Assembly: GCA_012519875.1 (NCBI GenBank)
Contig: JAAYPL010000021.1
Coordinates: 1-6,383 of the forward strand
From: Clostridiaceae bacterium
GTDB taxonomy: Bacteria; Bacillota; Clostridia; Saccharofermentanales; UBA5734
DNA length: 6,383 bases
Direction of reading: 5' to 3'
Shown here: positions 1-5,698 of the stretch, one piece after another
How the letters are laid out: each line of letters opens with the position of its first letter
How positions within the stretch are numbered: the stretch's first letter is position 1
Position numbers and translations under genes: made by a program
The notes under the pieces: generated by a model
What the model was told of the DNA's origin: nothing
Databases searched by the model: none
Seen by the model: only the letters and a program-made list of their open reading frames with translations

Positions 1-83
1 ATATTATCATCGTGACGACGGCCAAAACCGATGAAGAAGCCCGCGAGCTTCTTAAGCAACTCGGCATGCCGTTTGCCAGGTAA
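1..83 (+). CDS. rplE: 50S ribosomal protein L5, C-terminal end (partial)
   Basis: Only the last 26 codons are in the window, in the frame beginning at base 3 and ending at TAA 81-83. The readable tail is IIIVTTAKTDEEARELLKQL followed by GMPFAR. This matches the conserved end of L5, where a final beta strand (I-V-T-T-A) leads into a helix (DEEARELL) and a G-M-P-F terminus. L5 binds 5S rRNA and sits in the central protuberance of the 50S subunit. Its position directly before rpsN is the standard spc operon order, which supports the call. The 5' part, including any S8-type autoregulatory site near the rplE start as known in E. coli, lies outside the window. Confidence 0.95.
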   Translation, partial: IIIVTTAKTDEEARELLKQLGMPFAR

Positions 84-98
84 GCGGGAGGAACGGAA

Positions 99-284
99 AT
101 GGCGAAAAAATCACTTATTCTTAAACAGCAGAAACCGCCCAAGTACAGTACACGCGCCTACAACCGCTGCCAGCTCTGCGGTCGGCCCCGTTCTGTTCTT
201 CGGAAGTTTGGCATCTGCCGTCTGTGTTTCAGAGAATTGGCCTACAAGGGGCAAATACCCGGTGTTCGCAAGGCCAGTTGGTAA
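99..284 (+). CDS. rpsN: 30S ribosomal protein S14, zinc-binding (type Z) form
   Basis: This 61-residue protein is the short, zinc-ribbon form of S14, which binds 16S rRNA in the head of the 30S subunit. Four cysteines at residues 24, 27, 40 and 43 form a C-X2-C-X12-C-X2-C zinc site. The tail (ELAYKGQIPGVRKASW) is the family's conserved C-terminus. The zinc-free S14 form is about 90-100 residues and lacks these cysteines. The ATG at 99 follows GGGAGG (86-91) at good spacing, 15 bp after the rplE stop. Many Bacillota carry a second, zinc-independent rpsN elsewhere under zinc control; whether this genome does cannot be seen here. Confidence 0.97.
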   Translation: MAKKSLILKQQKPPKYSTRAYNRCQLCGRPRSVLRKFGICRLCFRELAYKGQIPGVRKASW

Positions 285-311
285 GCACGGCGTCAGGAAG
301 GAGGAAGTCAC

Positions 312-707
312 ATGCAGATTTCAGATACCATTGCAGATATGCTCACGAGAATCCGCAATGCCGGCACAGCCGGACATCCCAGCTGTGAAATCCCGGCATC
401 AAACATCAAGAAGGCCATTGCGCAGATTTTGCTCGAAGAGGGCTACGTCAATCGTGTTGACCAGATCCAGGATGGGGTGCAGGGGAAAATCAAAATCACA
501 TTAAAGTATGCGGCCCAAAAGCCGGTCATTACGGGCATCAAGCGCATCTCACGGCCGGGACTTCGGGTCTATGCCGATAAGGAGAATCTGCCGAAGGTTC
601 TCGGCGGCCTCGGGATCGCGATTGTTTCCACATCCAAAGGTGTCATGACCGAGAAAAAAGCCAGACAGCTCGGTGTCGGCGGCGAAGTACTTGCCTATGT
701 CTGGTAA
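312..707 (+). CDS. rpsH: 30S ribosomal protein S8
   Basis: This 131-residue protein is full length for S8, a primary 16S rRNA binder (helix 21 region) in the 30S platform. In E. coli it also represses its own operon by binding mRNA. The N-terminus has DTIADMLTRIRNA (residues 5-17). The middle has the ISRPGLRVY strand (79-87). The C-terminus has the STSKG rRNA-binding motif (106-110) and ends in GVGGEVLAYVW. The ATG at 312 has a very strong ribosome-binding site, AAGGAGGA at 298-305, 6 nt upstream. It sits between rpsN and rplF as expected. Nothing in the protein looks unusual. Confidence 0.98.
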   Translation: MQISDTIADMLTRIRNAGTAGHPSCEIPASNIKKAIAQILLEEGYVNRVDQIQDGVQGKIKITLKYAAQKPVITGIKRISRPGLRVYADKENLPKVLGGLGIAIVSTSKGVMTEKKARQLGVGGEVLAYVW

Positions 708-723
708 CAGAACACTCTGAAAT

Positions 724-745
724 GGGTGGTTTTCTTGAACCGCCC
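724..745 (+). promoter_or_regulatory. Intergenic hairpin between rpsH and rplF
   Basis: GGGTGGTT (724-731) pairs with AACCGCCC (738-745) around a 6-nt loop (TTCTTG). This gives an 8-bp stem with one G-U wobble. It lies 16 nt after the rpsH stop and 14 nt before the rplF ribosome-binding site (AGGAGG, 760-765). No U-run follows, so it does not look like an intrinsic terminator. It may be an mRNA stability, processing or protein-binding element, or chance; its role is unknown. A smaller 4-bp stem-loop (CAGA/TCTG, 708-719) sits just before it. Confidence 0.5.
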
Positions 746-773
746 GCAATCTTAAGAGCAGGAGGAACGGACA

Positions 774-1322
774 ATGTCCAGAATCGGAAAAATGCCGATT
801 GAGATCCCGGCCGGGGTCGAAGTCACAGTCGATGGGAAAATGGTCACCGTCAAGTCCGGCCAGACCCTTTTGACCCAGCAGTTCCACAAAGACATGGATG
901 TCACTGTGGAAAATCGGACAATAAAGGTCAATCGTCCGAGTGATAGTAAAACACACAAGGCGCTTCATGGCCTGACTCGCTCCCTGATCAACAATATGGT
1001 GGAGGGCGTGTCCAAAGGTTTCAGCAAAAATCTCGACATCAGCGGTGTTGGCTACAGAGCTCAAAAGCAAGGCAACAAGCTGGTCCTGAATCTTGGGTTT
1101 TCACATCCTGTTGAAATGATCGAACCGGAGGGCATTACCTTGGAGGTTCCGTCACCAAACAAGATCATCGTCAAGGGAGCCGACAAGCAGCTTGTCGGCG
1201 AAACCGCAGCCAAGATTCGCGCATTCCGTCTGCCGGACGCGTATAAGGGCAAGGGAATCAAATATGACTTCGAAATGCTCAGGCTCAAGGAAGGCAAGGC
1301 CGGCGCCAAGGGCGGCAGATAA
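774..1322 (+). CDS. rplF: 50S ribosomal protein L6
   Basis: This 182-residue protein matches L6 in length and motifs. L6 binds 23S rRNA near the sarcin-ricin loop and the factor-binding site. It opens with MSRIGKMPIEIPAGVEV, and the first L6 fold covers roughly residues 1-82. The second fold (about 83-170) contains ISGVGYRA (89-96), PNKIIVKGADKQLVGETAA (128-146) and the signature R-L-P-D-A-Y-K-G-K-G (152-161). The C-terminus is a basic, glycine-rich tail (GKAGAKGGR). The ATG at 774 follows AGGAGG (760-765) with 8 nt spacing. Its leader is the longest gap in the ribosomal-protein part of the window and carries the hairpin at 724-745. Confidence 0.98.
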   Translation: MSRIGKMPIEIPAGVEVTVDGKMVTVKSGQTLLTQQFHKDMDVTVENRTIKVNRPSDSKTHKALHGLTRSLINNMVEGVSKGFSKNLDISGVGYRAQKQGNKLVLNLGFSHPVEMIEPEGITLEVPSPNKIIVKGADKQLVGETAAKIRAFRLPDAYKGKGIKYDFEMLRLKEGKAGAKGGR

Positions 1323-1340
1323 TAGAAAGGGTGAGACCTC

Positions 1341-1709
1341 ATGATCAAAAAACCTTGCAAAAATAAAGTTCGTAAGCGCAAGCATCTCCGCGTCCGCAAG
1401 AAGATCAGCGGCACACCTGAGCGGCCCAGGCTCTGTGTTTTCCGGAGCAATTTGCATATTTATGCTCAGGCGATTGATGATGTGAATGGTGACACATTAG
1501 TCAGCGCTTCAACACTGGATCAGGAAATCAGAGAAAAGAATCGTTTTGGCGGCAACGTCGAGAGTGCGTCGGAAGTCGGTAAGCTGATTGCCGCGCGCGC
1601 GCTGGCCAAGGGCATCGAAACCGTTGTGTTCGACCGCGGCGGTTACATCTACCATGGCCGGGTTGCGGCGCTGGCAACAGCAGCTCGTGAAGCCGGACTG
1701 AATTTCTAA
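1341..1709 (+). CDS. rplR: 50S ribosomal protein L18
   Basis: This 122-residue protein is L18, which with L5 binds 5S rRNA and docks it to the 50S subunit. A very basic N-terminal arm (residues 1-22, rich in K and R) contacts RNA. It is followed by the conserved GTPERPRLCVFRSNLHIYAQ stretch (24-43) and the C-terminal FDRGGYIYHGRVAALA motif (97-112), ending in REAGLNF. The start at 1341 has an AAAGGGTG-type ribosome-binding site (about 1327-1333), 18 bp after the rplF stop. Codons near 1592-1602 form an alternating CG run. The order rplF-rplR-rpsE is canonical. Confidence 0.98.
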   Translation: MIKKPCKNKVRKRKHLRVRKKISGTPERPRLCVFRSNLHIYAQAIDDVNGDTLVSASTLDQEIREKNRFGGNVESASEVGKLIAARALAKGIETVVFDRGGYIYHGRVAALATAAREAGLNF

Positions 1710-1725
1710 TCAGGGAGGAAATGTC

Positions 1726-2220
1726 ATGCGCATCGATCCAAACACGCTCGATTTAAAAGAGAGAGTTATCCATATTGGCCGTGTATCCAAAACCGTTAAG
1801 GGCGGACGTAATTTTCGTTTTGCCGCACTGGTTGTTGTCGGTGATGAGAACGGCCACGTAGGTAAGGGGCTCGGCAAAGCGGCTGAAATTCCCGATGCCA
1901 TTCGCAAAGGGATTGAAAAGGCTAAGAAAAATATCATTCAGGTACCGTTGGCCGAAAGCACGATTCCTCATGAGACGATCGGACGTTTCGGTGCCGGCAG
2001 AGTGATTTTGAAGCCTGCCGTAGCCGGTACCGGCGTCATCGCCGGAGGTCCGGCCCGTGCTGTTCTCGAATTAGCCGGAGTCAAGGACATCCGCACAAAA
2101 TCCCTTGGCACCAATAATCCGAACAACGTGGTTAACGCGACCATTGCCGGATTGAAGAGTCTGATGTCCCCTGAACAGGTTGCCAGACTGCGGGGAAAAC
2201 CCGTTGAAGAGATTCTGTAA
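1726..2220 (+). CDS. rpsE: 30S ribosomal protein S5
   Basis: This 164-residue protein is S5, which helps maintain decoding fidelity at the 30S mRNA entry channel. The N-terminal dsRBD-like domain (about residues 10-75) includes the loop RVSKTVKGGR (19-28). In other bacteria changes in this loop give spectinomycin resistance; here it reads as wild type. The C-terminal domain has GRFGAGRVILKPA (86-98), GTGVIAGGPARAVLE (101-115) and KSLGTNNPNNVVNAT (125-139). It ends RGKPVEEIL, an ending seen in many Bacillota. The ribosome-binding site before ATG 1726 is AGGGAGGA. The stop TAA (2218-2220) overlaps the rpmD ribosome-binding site. Confidence 0.98.
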   Translation: MRIDPNTLDLKERVIHIGRVSKTVKGGRNFRFAALVVVGDENGHVGKGLGKAAEIPDAIRKGIEKAKKNIIQVPLAESTIPHETIGRFGAGRVILKPAVAGTGVIAGGPARAVLELAGVKDIRTKSLGTNNPNNVVNATIAGLKSLMSPEQVARLRGKPVEEIL

Positions 2221-2234
2221 AGGAGGGCTGGTAA

Positions 2235-2414
2235 ATGGCCAGAGTCATTATTACTCAAATCAAAAGCACCAACAATGCCAACAAGAACCATATCGCCACG
2301 ATCAGAGCCCTCGGGCTGAAAAAGATCGGCCAGACCGTTGAACATGAGGCGACCCCTTCCATTATGGGTATGGTTCGCCGGGTTGCGCATCTGGTTCGTT
2401 GCGAAGAAGTTTAA
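2235..2414 (+). CDS. rpmD: 50S ribosomal protein L30
   Basis: This 59-residue gene is easily missed because of its size. It translates as MARVIITQIKSTNNANKNHI, then ATIRALGLKKIGQTVEHEAT, then PSIMGMVRRVAHLVRCEEV. L30 hallmarks are the first beta strand with I-T-Q-I-K-S, the helix after ATIRALGLKK-IGQ, and the closing helix MGMVRRVAHLV. L30 binds 23S rRNA on the 50S subunit. The ATG at 2235 lies 8 nt after AAAGGAGG (2219-2226), which overlaps the rpsE stop, so the two genes are probably translationally coupled. Position between rpsE and rplO is canonical. Confidence 0.97.
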   Translation: MARVIITQIKSTNNANKNHIATIRALGLKKIGQTVEHEATPSIMGMVRRVAHLVRCEEV

Positions 2415-2419
2415 GGAGG
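2413..2419 (+). promoter_or_regulatory. Ribosome-binding site fixing the rplO start
   Basis: AAGGAGG lies 9 nt before ATG 2429 and overlaps the rpmD stop codon (TAA 2412-2414). It selects the ATG at 2429 over an in-frame TTG at 2399, which would add ten residues, lies inside rpmD and has no ribosome-binding site. Confidence 0.9.
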
Positions 2420-2428
2420 CGTCCAGAT

Positions 2429-2878
2429 ATGAAAATCAACGAGATCAAATCATCTCCGGGAGCTCGTCAACCGGCCTTTCGTAAAGGCCGGGGCGTCGGA
2501 ACCGGTAATGGTAAGACCGCGGGACGCGGCCACAAAGGACAAAAGGCGCGTTCCGGCGGCGGTGTCCGTCCGGGCTTTGAAGGCGGCCAGATGCCCATTT
2601 ATCGCCGCTTGCCGAAGCGTGGTTTCAACAACAAACGCTTTGCCGCTCACTATATCGAGATCAACGTTGGTGATCTTGAGTGCTTCGAGGATGGAGCAAC
2701 AGTGGATGCAGCCGAACTCAAAGCCAGGGGAATGATTTCTCTGCCGAAGGTCAATGACGGCATCAAAATTCTTGGCAACGGTGAACTTACGAAAAAGCTG
2801 ACCGTCAAGGCTAATGCCTTTACAGCCATGGCTAAAGAGAAAATCGTCAAGGCCGGAGGCGCAACCGAGGAGGTATAA
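2429..2878 (+). CDS. rplO: 50S ribosomal protein L15
   Basis: This 149-residue protein is L15, a 23S rRNA binder important in 50S assembly. It has the long glycine- and arginine-rich N-terminal extension: GRGVGTGNGKTAGRGHKGQK (20-39), then ARSGGGVRPGFEGGQMPIYRR (40-60) and LPKRGF (61-66). The globular C-terminal domain carries the L15 signature around GNGELTKKLTVKANAF (117-131) and ends KIVKAGGATEEV. The family normally starts MKxxEL, which matches MKINEIKSSPG from ATG 2429. A perfect 9-bp inverted repeat lies in codons 15-21. The TAA stop is only 2 bp before the secY ATG, so secY translation is probably coupled to rplO. Confidence 0.97.
   Translation: MKINEIKSSPGARQPAFRKGRGVGTGNGKTAGRGHKGQKARSGGGVRPGFEGGQMPIYRRLPKRGFNNKRFAAHYIEINVGDLECFEDGATVDAAELKARGMISLPKVNDGIKILGNGELTKKLTVKANAFTAMAKEKIVKAGGATEEV
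2471..2491 (+). repeat. Perfect inverted repeat inside rplO
   Basis: CCGGCCTTT (2471-2479) and AAAGGCCGG (2483-2491) are exact reverse complements separated by 3 nt (CGT). In mRNA this could form a stable hairpin about 40 nt after the rplO start codon. It encodes residues PAFRKGR. It may affect early elongation or may be chance. Confidence 0.6.
2867..2874 (+). promoter_or_regulatory. secY ribosome-binding site inside the rplO end
   Basis: GAGGAGGT sits within the last rplO codons, 6 nt before ATG 2881, and the rplO stop (2876-2878) lies between the two. The layout implies that ribosomes finishing rplO feed secY. Confidence 0.9.
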
Positions 2879-2880
2879 GC

Positions 2881-4170
2881 ATGGGCCTATTCGAAACTAT
2901 CAAAAATGCTTTTCGGATCCCCGACCTTCGCAAGAAGATGCTGTTCACACTTATGATGCTGGTGATTTACCGGATTGGCGTTGCCATTCCGGTTCCCGGT
3001 GTTGATTCGGCAGCTTTTGCCAACCTGATCAACCAGCTGGGCCAGCTGGGTAGTTTTCTGGATATCATTTCCGGAGGCGCTTTTGCTCAGGTTTCCGTCT
3101 TCTCCATGGGCATTACGCCGTACATCAACGCCTCCATCATTATGCAGCTGCTGACCGTGGCCATTCCGGCGTTGGAGCGACTGCAAAAAGAAGGCGAAAC
3201 CGGCCGCAAGAAAATCCAGCAGTATGTTCGTTATGTGACCGTGATTTTGGCTTTGGTTCAAGCCACGGCGTATTGGTATACCACGCGCTTGGCCGGTTCC
3301 AGCAAATTGCCGCCGGCGTTGAATGCCATCATGATCATTCTCAGCTTCACAGCCGGTACGGCATTTATCATGTGGATAGGCGAGCAGATTAACGAGTCCG
3401 GTATCGGCAACGGCATTTCCCTCATCATTTTTGCCGGAATTGTCGCCCGTGGGCCGCAAGCCGTCCAACTCTTGTTTATGTACACGCAGCAATGGACCCT
3501 GACCAAAAATATCATAGCTTCGTTGGCGGCAACCATCGGCGTTATTTTGGTTTTCGTTTTGATTATTACGCTGGTGGTTTTTGTCCAGCTGGCCGAACGG
3601 CGAATCCCGATCCAATACGCCAAAAAAGTCGTCGGGCGCAAAATGTACGGCGGTCAAAGCACCTACCTGCCGATCAAGGTCAATCAGGCGGGTGTTCTGC
3701 CGGTTATCTTTGCCATCTCGATCATTTCACTGCCGCCAACCATTGTTAATCTGTTTGGATCCACCGGACCGGTTGCCAAGTGGCTGGCCAACTTCACCGG
3801 CAACCCGTTCTATTATATCCTTTACGCCCTTTTGATCATCGGCTTCACCTTCTTTTACTCGATGATTCAATTCAATCCGATCGAAGTGGCCAACAATCTC
3901 CAAAAAAACGGAGGGTTCATCCCTGGTTATCGGCCAGGCCGAGCGACATCCGACTTTATCCACAAGACCAGCAAACGGCTAAACTGGTTTGATGCCCTCT
4001 TCCTGGTTGTTATCGTTCTCTTCCCTACTTTCATGAGTGCGGTCACCGGGGCTCAGGGAATTTGGTTCGGCGGCACGGCCATATTGATTTTGGTCGGTGT
4101 GGCGATTGATCTGGTCAACCAGCTCGAATCACAGATGGTCATGCGCCATTACAAGGGCTTCCTTGATTGA
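2881..4170 (+). CDS. secY: Protein translocase channel subunit SecY
   Basis: This 429-residue integral membrane protein forms the channel of the SecYEG translocon, which exports and inserts proteins with SecA or the ribosome. Length and hydrophobic pattern fit the usual ten membrane helices. It opens MGLFETIKNAFRIPDLRKK, with TM1 from about residue 20 ending in the conserved IPVPGVD. The SGGA(F) and SMGITPYINASIIMQLL stretches form the plug and TM2 region. A conserved cytoplasmic loop, AERRIPIQYAKK (238-249), leads into the segment before TM7. The TM8-TM9 loop contains FIPGYRPGRAT. Its R351 is equivalent to the arginine of the usual G-I-R-P-G motif needed for SecA-dependent export, with Tyr here where Ile is common. 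The C-terminus is cytoplasmic (VMRHYKGFLD). Confidence 0.98.
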   Translation: MGLFETIKNAFRIPDLRKKMLFTLMMLVIYRIGVAIPVPGVDSAAFANLINQLGQLGSFLDIISGGAFAQVSVFSMGITPYINASIIMQLLTVAIPALERLQKEGETGRKKIQQYVRYVTVILALVQATAYWYTTRLAGSSKLPPALNAIMIILSFTAGTAFIMWIGEQINESGIGNGISLIIFAGIVARGPQAVQLLFMYTQQWTLTKNIIASLAATIGVILVFVLIITLVVFVQLAERRIPIQYAKKVVGRKMYGGQSTYLPIKVNQAGVLPVIFAISIISLPPTIVNLFGSTGPVAKWLANFTGNPFYYILYALLIIGFTFFYSMIQFNPIEVANNLQKNGGFIPGYRPGRATSDFIHKTSKRLNWFDALFLVVIVLFPTFMSAVTGAQGIWFGGTAILILVGVAIDLVNQLESQMVMRHYKGFLD

Positions 4171-4186
4171 ATTTTGGTTTTGTGTA

Positions 4187-4232
4187 CGGAAACGAGGGTA
4201 TTCGGCCGGGAACGGCGAATGCTCTCGTTCCG
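4187..4232 (+). promoter_or_regulatory. Long near-perfect hairpin between secY and adk
   Basis: CGGAAACGAGGGTATTCG (4187-4204) pairs with CGAATGCTCTCGTTCCG (4216-4232). This gives 17 base pairs, two of them G-U, with a single bulged A (4190 in this alignment). Inside, after one bulged G (4205), CCG (4206-4208) and CGG (4213-4215) pair around GGAA (4209-4212), which fits a GNRA tetraloop. It fills much of the 83-bp spacer and ends 6 nt before the adk ribosome-binding site, leaving that site exposed. No U-run follows, so it is not a typical terminator. It could be a processing or stability element, a regulator binding site, or a repetitive palindrome. Confidence 0.8.
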
Positions 4233-4238
4233 GTTCGT

Positions 4239-4243
4239 AGGAG
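4239..4243 (+). promoter_or_regulatory. adk ribosome-binding site
   Basis: AGGAG lies 10 nt before ATG 4254 and 13 nt before ATG 4257. It rules out the upstream in-frame TTG at 4167, which would translate through the hairpin and lacks a ribosome-binding site. Spacing slightly favours ATG 4254. Confidence 0.8.
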
Positions 4244-4253
4244 AAACAGCGGC

Positions 4254-4928
4254 ATGATGAACATTGTCCTGCTCGGTCCGCCCGGTTCAGGTAAAGGCAC
4301 ATTGGCAGCAGACCTCATTCGTCTGTACAATTTTGAGTATGTGTCGACCGGGGATATTTTCCGGCACAACATCAGGGAAAAGACCCCCTTGGGGCTCAAT
4401 GCTTCCGAATATATCCATGCCGGTCAGCTGGTTCCCGACCATGTGACCATTGCCATGATTGCCGATCACCTGAAGCCGCCAAGAACCGGTTTCGGCATCC
4501 TGTTTGACGGCTTTCCGCGTACGGTTGTCCAGGCAGAAGCCCTTGACCGGATGCTGGGCCAAATGCAAACGGCGCTGCACATGGTCATCAACCTGGTTGT
4601 CAGCAGGGAAACCGTCGTTGAAAGGCTGTCGAACCGACGATTATGCGTCAGTTGCGGCCGAGGCTATAATCTTGTCAGCCTTCCCTCCAAGGTGCCCGGT
4701 GTTTGCGACCAATGCGGAGGCGTCCTGATTCAGCGTGCCGATGATCGGCCGGAAACAGTCCGGACGCGCTTGGAACACTATCGTGATTTGACCAAGCCGT
4801 TGGCCGCTTATTATCAAGAAAAGAAAATTTTGGTCAGCATTGATAACGAGGGTTCGATCGAAGCTTACACACAGCGCGCGGCAAACGCCATCGCCAAAGT
4901 GCAGCAAATGGAGAAATGCCGGCTATGA
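4254..4928 (+). CDS. adk: Adenylate kinase, zinc-LID long form
   Basis: Adenylate kinase catalyses ATP + AMP = 2 ADP in the cytosol. The protein is 224 residues from ATG 4254. Visible motifs are the P-loop GPPGSGKGT (8-16), the AMP-site STGDIFR (31-37) and FDGFPRT (84-90), and the LID arginines in RADDRPETVRTRL (R161, R170, R172). The LID carries four cysteines, C131, C134, C151 and C154, as C-X2-C-X16-C-X2-C, a structural zinc site common in Gram-positive adenylate kinases. The usual P-loop context GKGTQA is GKGTLA here, a mild oddity. Starting at the second ATG (4257) would put the cysteines at B. subtilis-like positions 130/133/150/153, so the start is uncertain by one codon. The stop overlaps the map start (ATGA). 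Confidence 0.97.
   Translation: MMNIVLLGPPGSGKGTLAADLIRLYNFEYVSTGDIFRHNIREKTPLGLNASEYIHAGQLVPDHVTIAMIADHLKPPRTGFGILFDGFPRTVVQAEALDRMLGQMQTALHMVINLVVSRETVVERLSNRRLCVSCGRGYNLVSLPSKVPGVCDQCGGVLIQRADDRPETVRTRLEHYRDLTKPLAAYYQEKKILVSIDNEGSIEAYTQRAANAIAKVQQMEKCRL
4910..4913 (+). promoter_or_regulatory. map ribosome-binding site inside adk
   Basis: GGAG lies 11 nt before ATG 4925 but only 2 nt before the in-frame ATG 4916. The latter spacing is too short, so ATG 4925, which overlaps the adk stop, is the likely start. The conserved residue numbering of Map agrees. Confidence 0.7.
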
Positions 4929-5698
4929 TCCAACTTAAATCCGCCACGGAAATCACCAAGATAGCCGCTTCCGGCGCAATTGTCGCTCGGGTTCTCGAAA
5001 CCGTCGAGCAACTCGTGCGCCCCGGCGTCAGTACCGCCGAACTTGACGCTGCAGCTCATGCGATCATTACCGGGGCCGGTGCGTCGCCGTCGTTTTTGGG
5101 ATACGGTCAACCGCCGTTTCCCGGCGCGATCTGCACGTCAATTGACCATGAAGTTGTCCACGGAATTCCCAGCCCGAACCGCATTTTGCAGGAAGGCTCC
5201 TTGATATCGATTGATGTGGGGGCTTGCCTGGATGGCTATCACGCCGACGCGGCCCGAACATTTACTGTTGGCGAAGTCTCGGCGTCGATCCTTCAACTGA
5301 TCAGGGTTACCGAGGAATGCTTTTGGCGAGCCCTGGCCAAAGCCAGGGCAGGTGCACGCGTGGGGGATTTGGCTTCTGAAATTCAGCGATATGCGGAATC
5401 TCATGGATATGGTGTGGTCCGGGAGCTGACCGGTCATGGCATCGGCCGGAAGCTGCATGAGAGTCCTGATCTGCCCAACTACGGCCGTCCCGGACGTGGG
5501 CTTCGCTTGGAGCCCGGCCTTGTTCTGGCCATGGAACCGATGATCAACATGGGGACGCGGCATGTCAAGATCCGGGATGACGGCTGGACAATTGTTACTG
5601 CGGACGGTCTTGCCTCGGCGCATTACGAGAACACTTTCGTCGTAACCGACGAAGGTCCGATCGTCCTGACAGGACCTTCATCCGGGACACAACAATGA
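4925..5698 (+). CDS. map: Type I methionine aminopeptidase
   Basis: Map removes the initiator methionine from new proteins when the second residue is small, using a two-metal centre. From ATG 4925 the protein is 257 residues. Its five metal ligands fall at D97 (SIDVGA), D108 (YHADAAR), H171 (TGHGIG), E204 (AMEPM) and E235 (HYENTF), the same numbers as in the E. coli enzyme. The substrate-site histidines H79 (EVVHG) and H178 (KLHES) are also present. This agreement supports ATG 4925 over ATG 4916. There is no N-terminal zinc-finger or SH3-linker extension, so it is the short type Ia form. It overlaps adk by 4 bp and the KOW gene by 4 bp. A perfect 8-bp inverted repeat lies inside it at 5330-5349. 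Confidence 0.97.
   Translation: MIQLKSATEITKIAASGAIVARVLETVEQLVRPGVSTAELDAAAHAIITGAGASPSFLGYGQPPFPGAICTSIDHEVVHGIPSPNRILQEGSLISIDVGACLDGYHADAARTFTVGEVSASILQLIRVTEECFWRALAKARAGARVGDLASEIQRYAESHGYGVVRELTGHGIGRKLHESPDLPNYGRPGRGLRLEPGLVLAMEPMINMGTRHVKIRDDGWTIVTADGLASAHYENTFVVTDEGPIVLTGPSSGTQQ
5330..5349 (+). repeat. Perfect inverted repeat inside map
   Basis: GCCCTGGC (5330-5337) and GCCAGGGC (5342-5349) are exact reverse complements around CAAA. The stem is GC-rich and lies in the alanine/arginine-rich helix ALAKARAG, where codon bias alone might produce it. No U-run follows. Confidence 0.6.

Noticed and set aside
31..504. 157-codon + strand frame overlapping rpsN and rpsH
   Set aside because: Out of frame with rplE, rpsN and rpsH, which are all confidently identified; composition is not protein-like.
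549..1070. 173-codon open frame on the - strand across rpsH and rplF
   Set aside because: Antisense to two conserved genes and spanning their spacer; the translation has no recognisable motifs.
2887..3657. 256-codon open frame on the - strand opposite secY
   Set aside because: It is antisense to a clearly conserved secY, has a low-complexity N/Q/H/D-rich translation, and no recognisable domain; it is an antisense shadow of codon bias.
4163..4202. Sigma-A type promoter before adk
   Set aside because: TTGATT and TTGGTT could be poor -35 boxes, but no TATAAT-like box occurs at suitable spacing.
4167..4253. 29-residue N-terminal extension of Adk from a TTG at 4167
   Set aside because: It would translate through the long hairpin, has no ribosome-binding site, and the family begins just before the P-loop, as from ATG 4254 or 4257.
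4916..4924. Map start at ATG 4916
   Set aside because: The GGAG site would be only 2 nt away, and starting at 4925 puts all five metal ligands at the standard E. coli positions.
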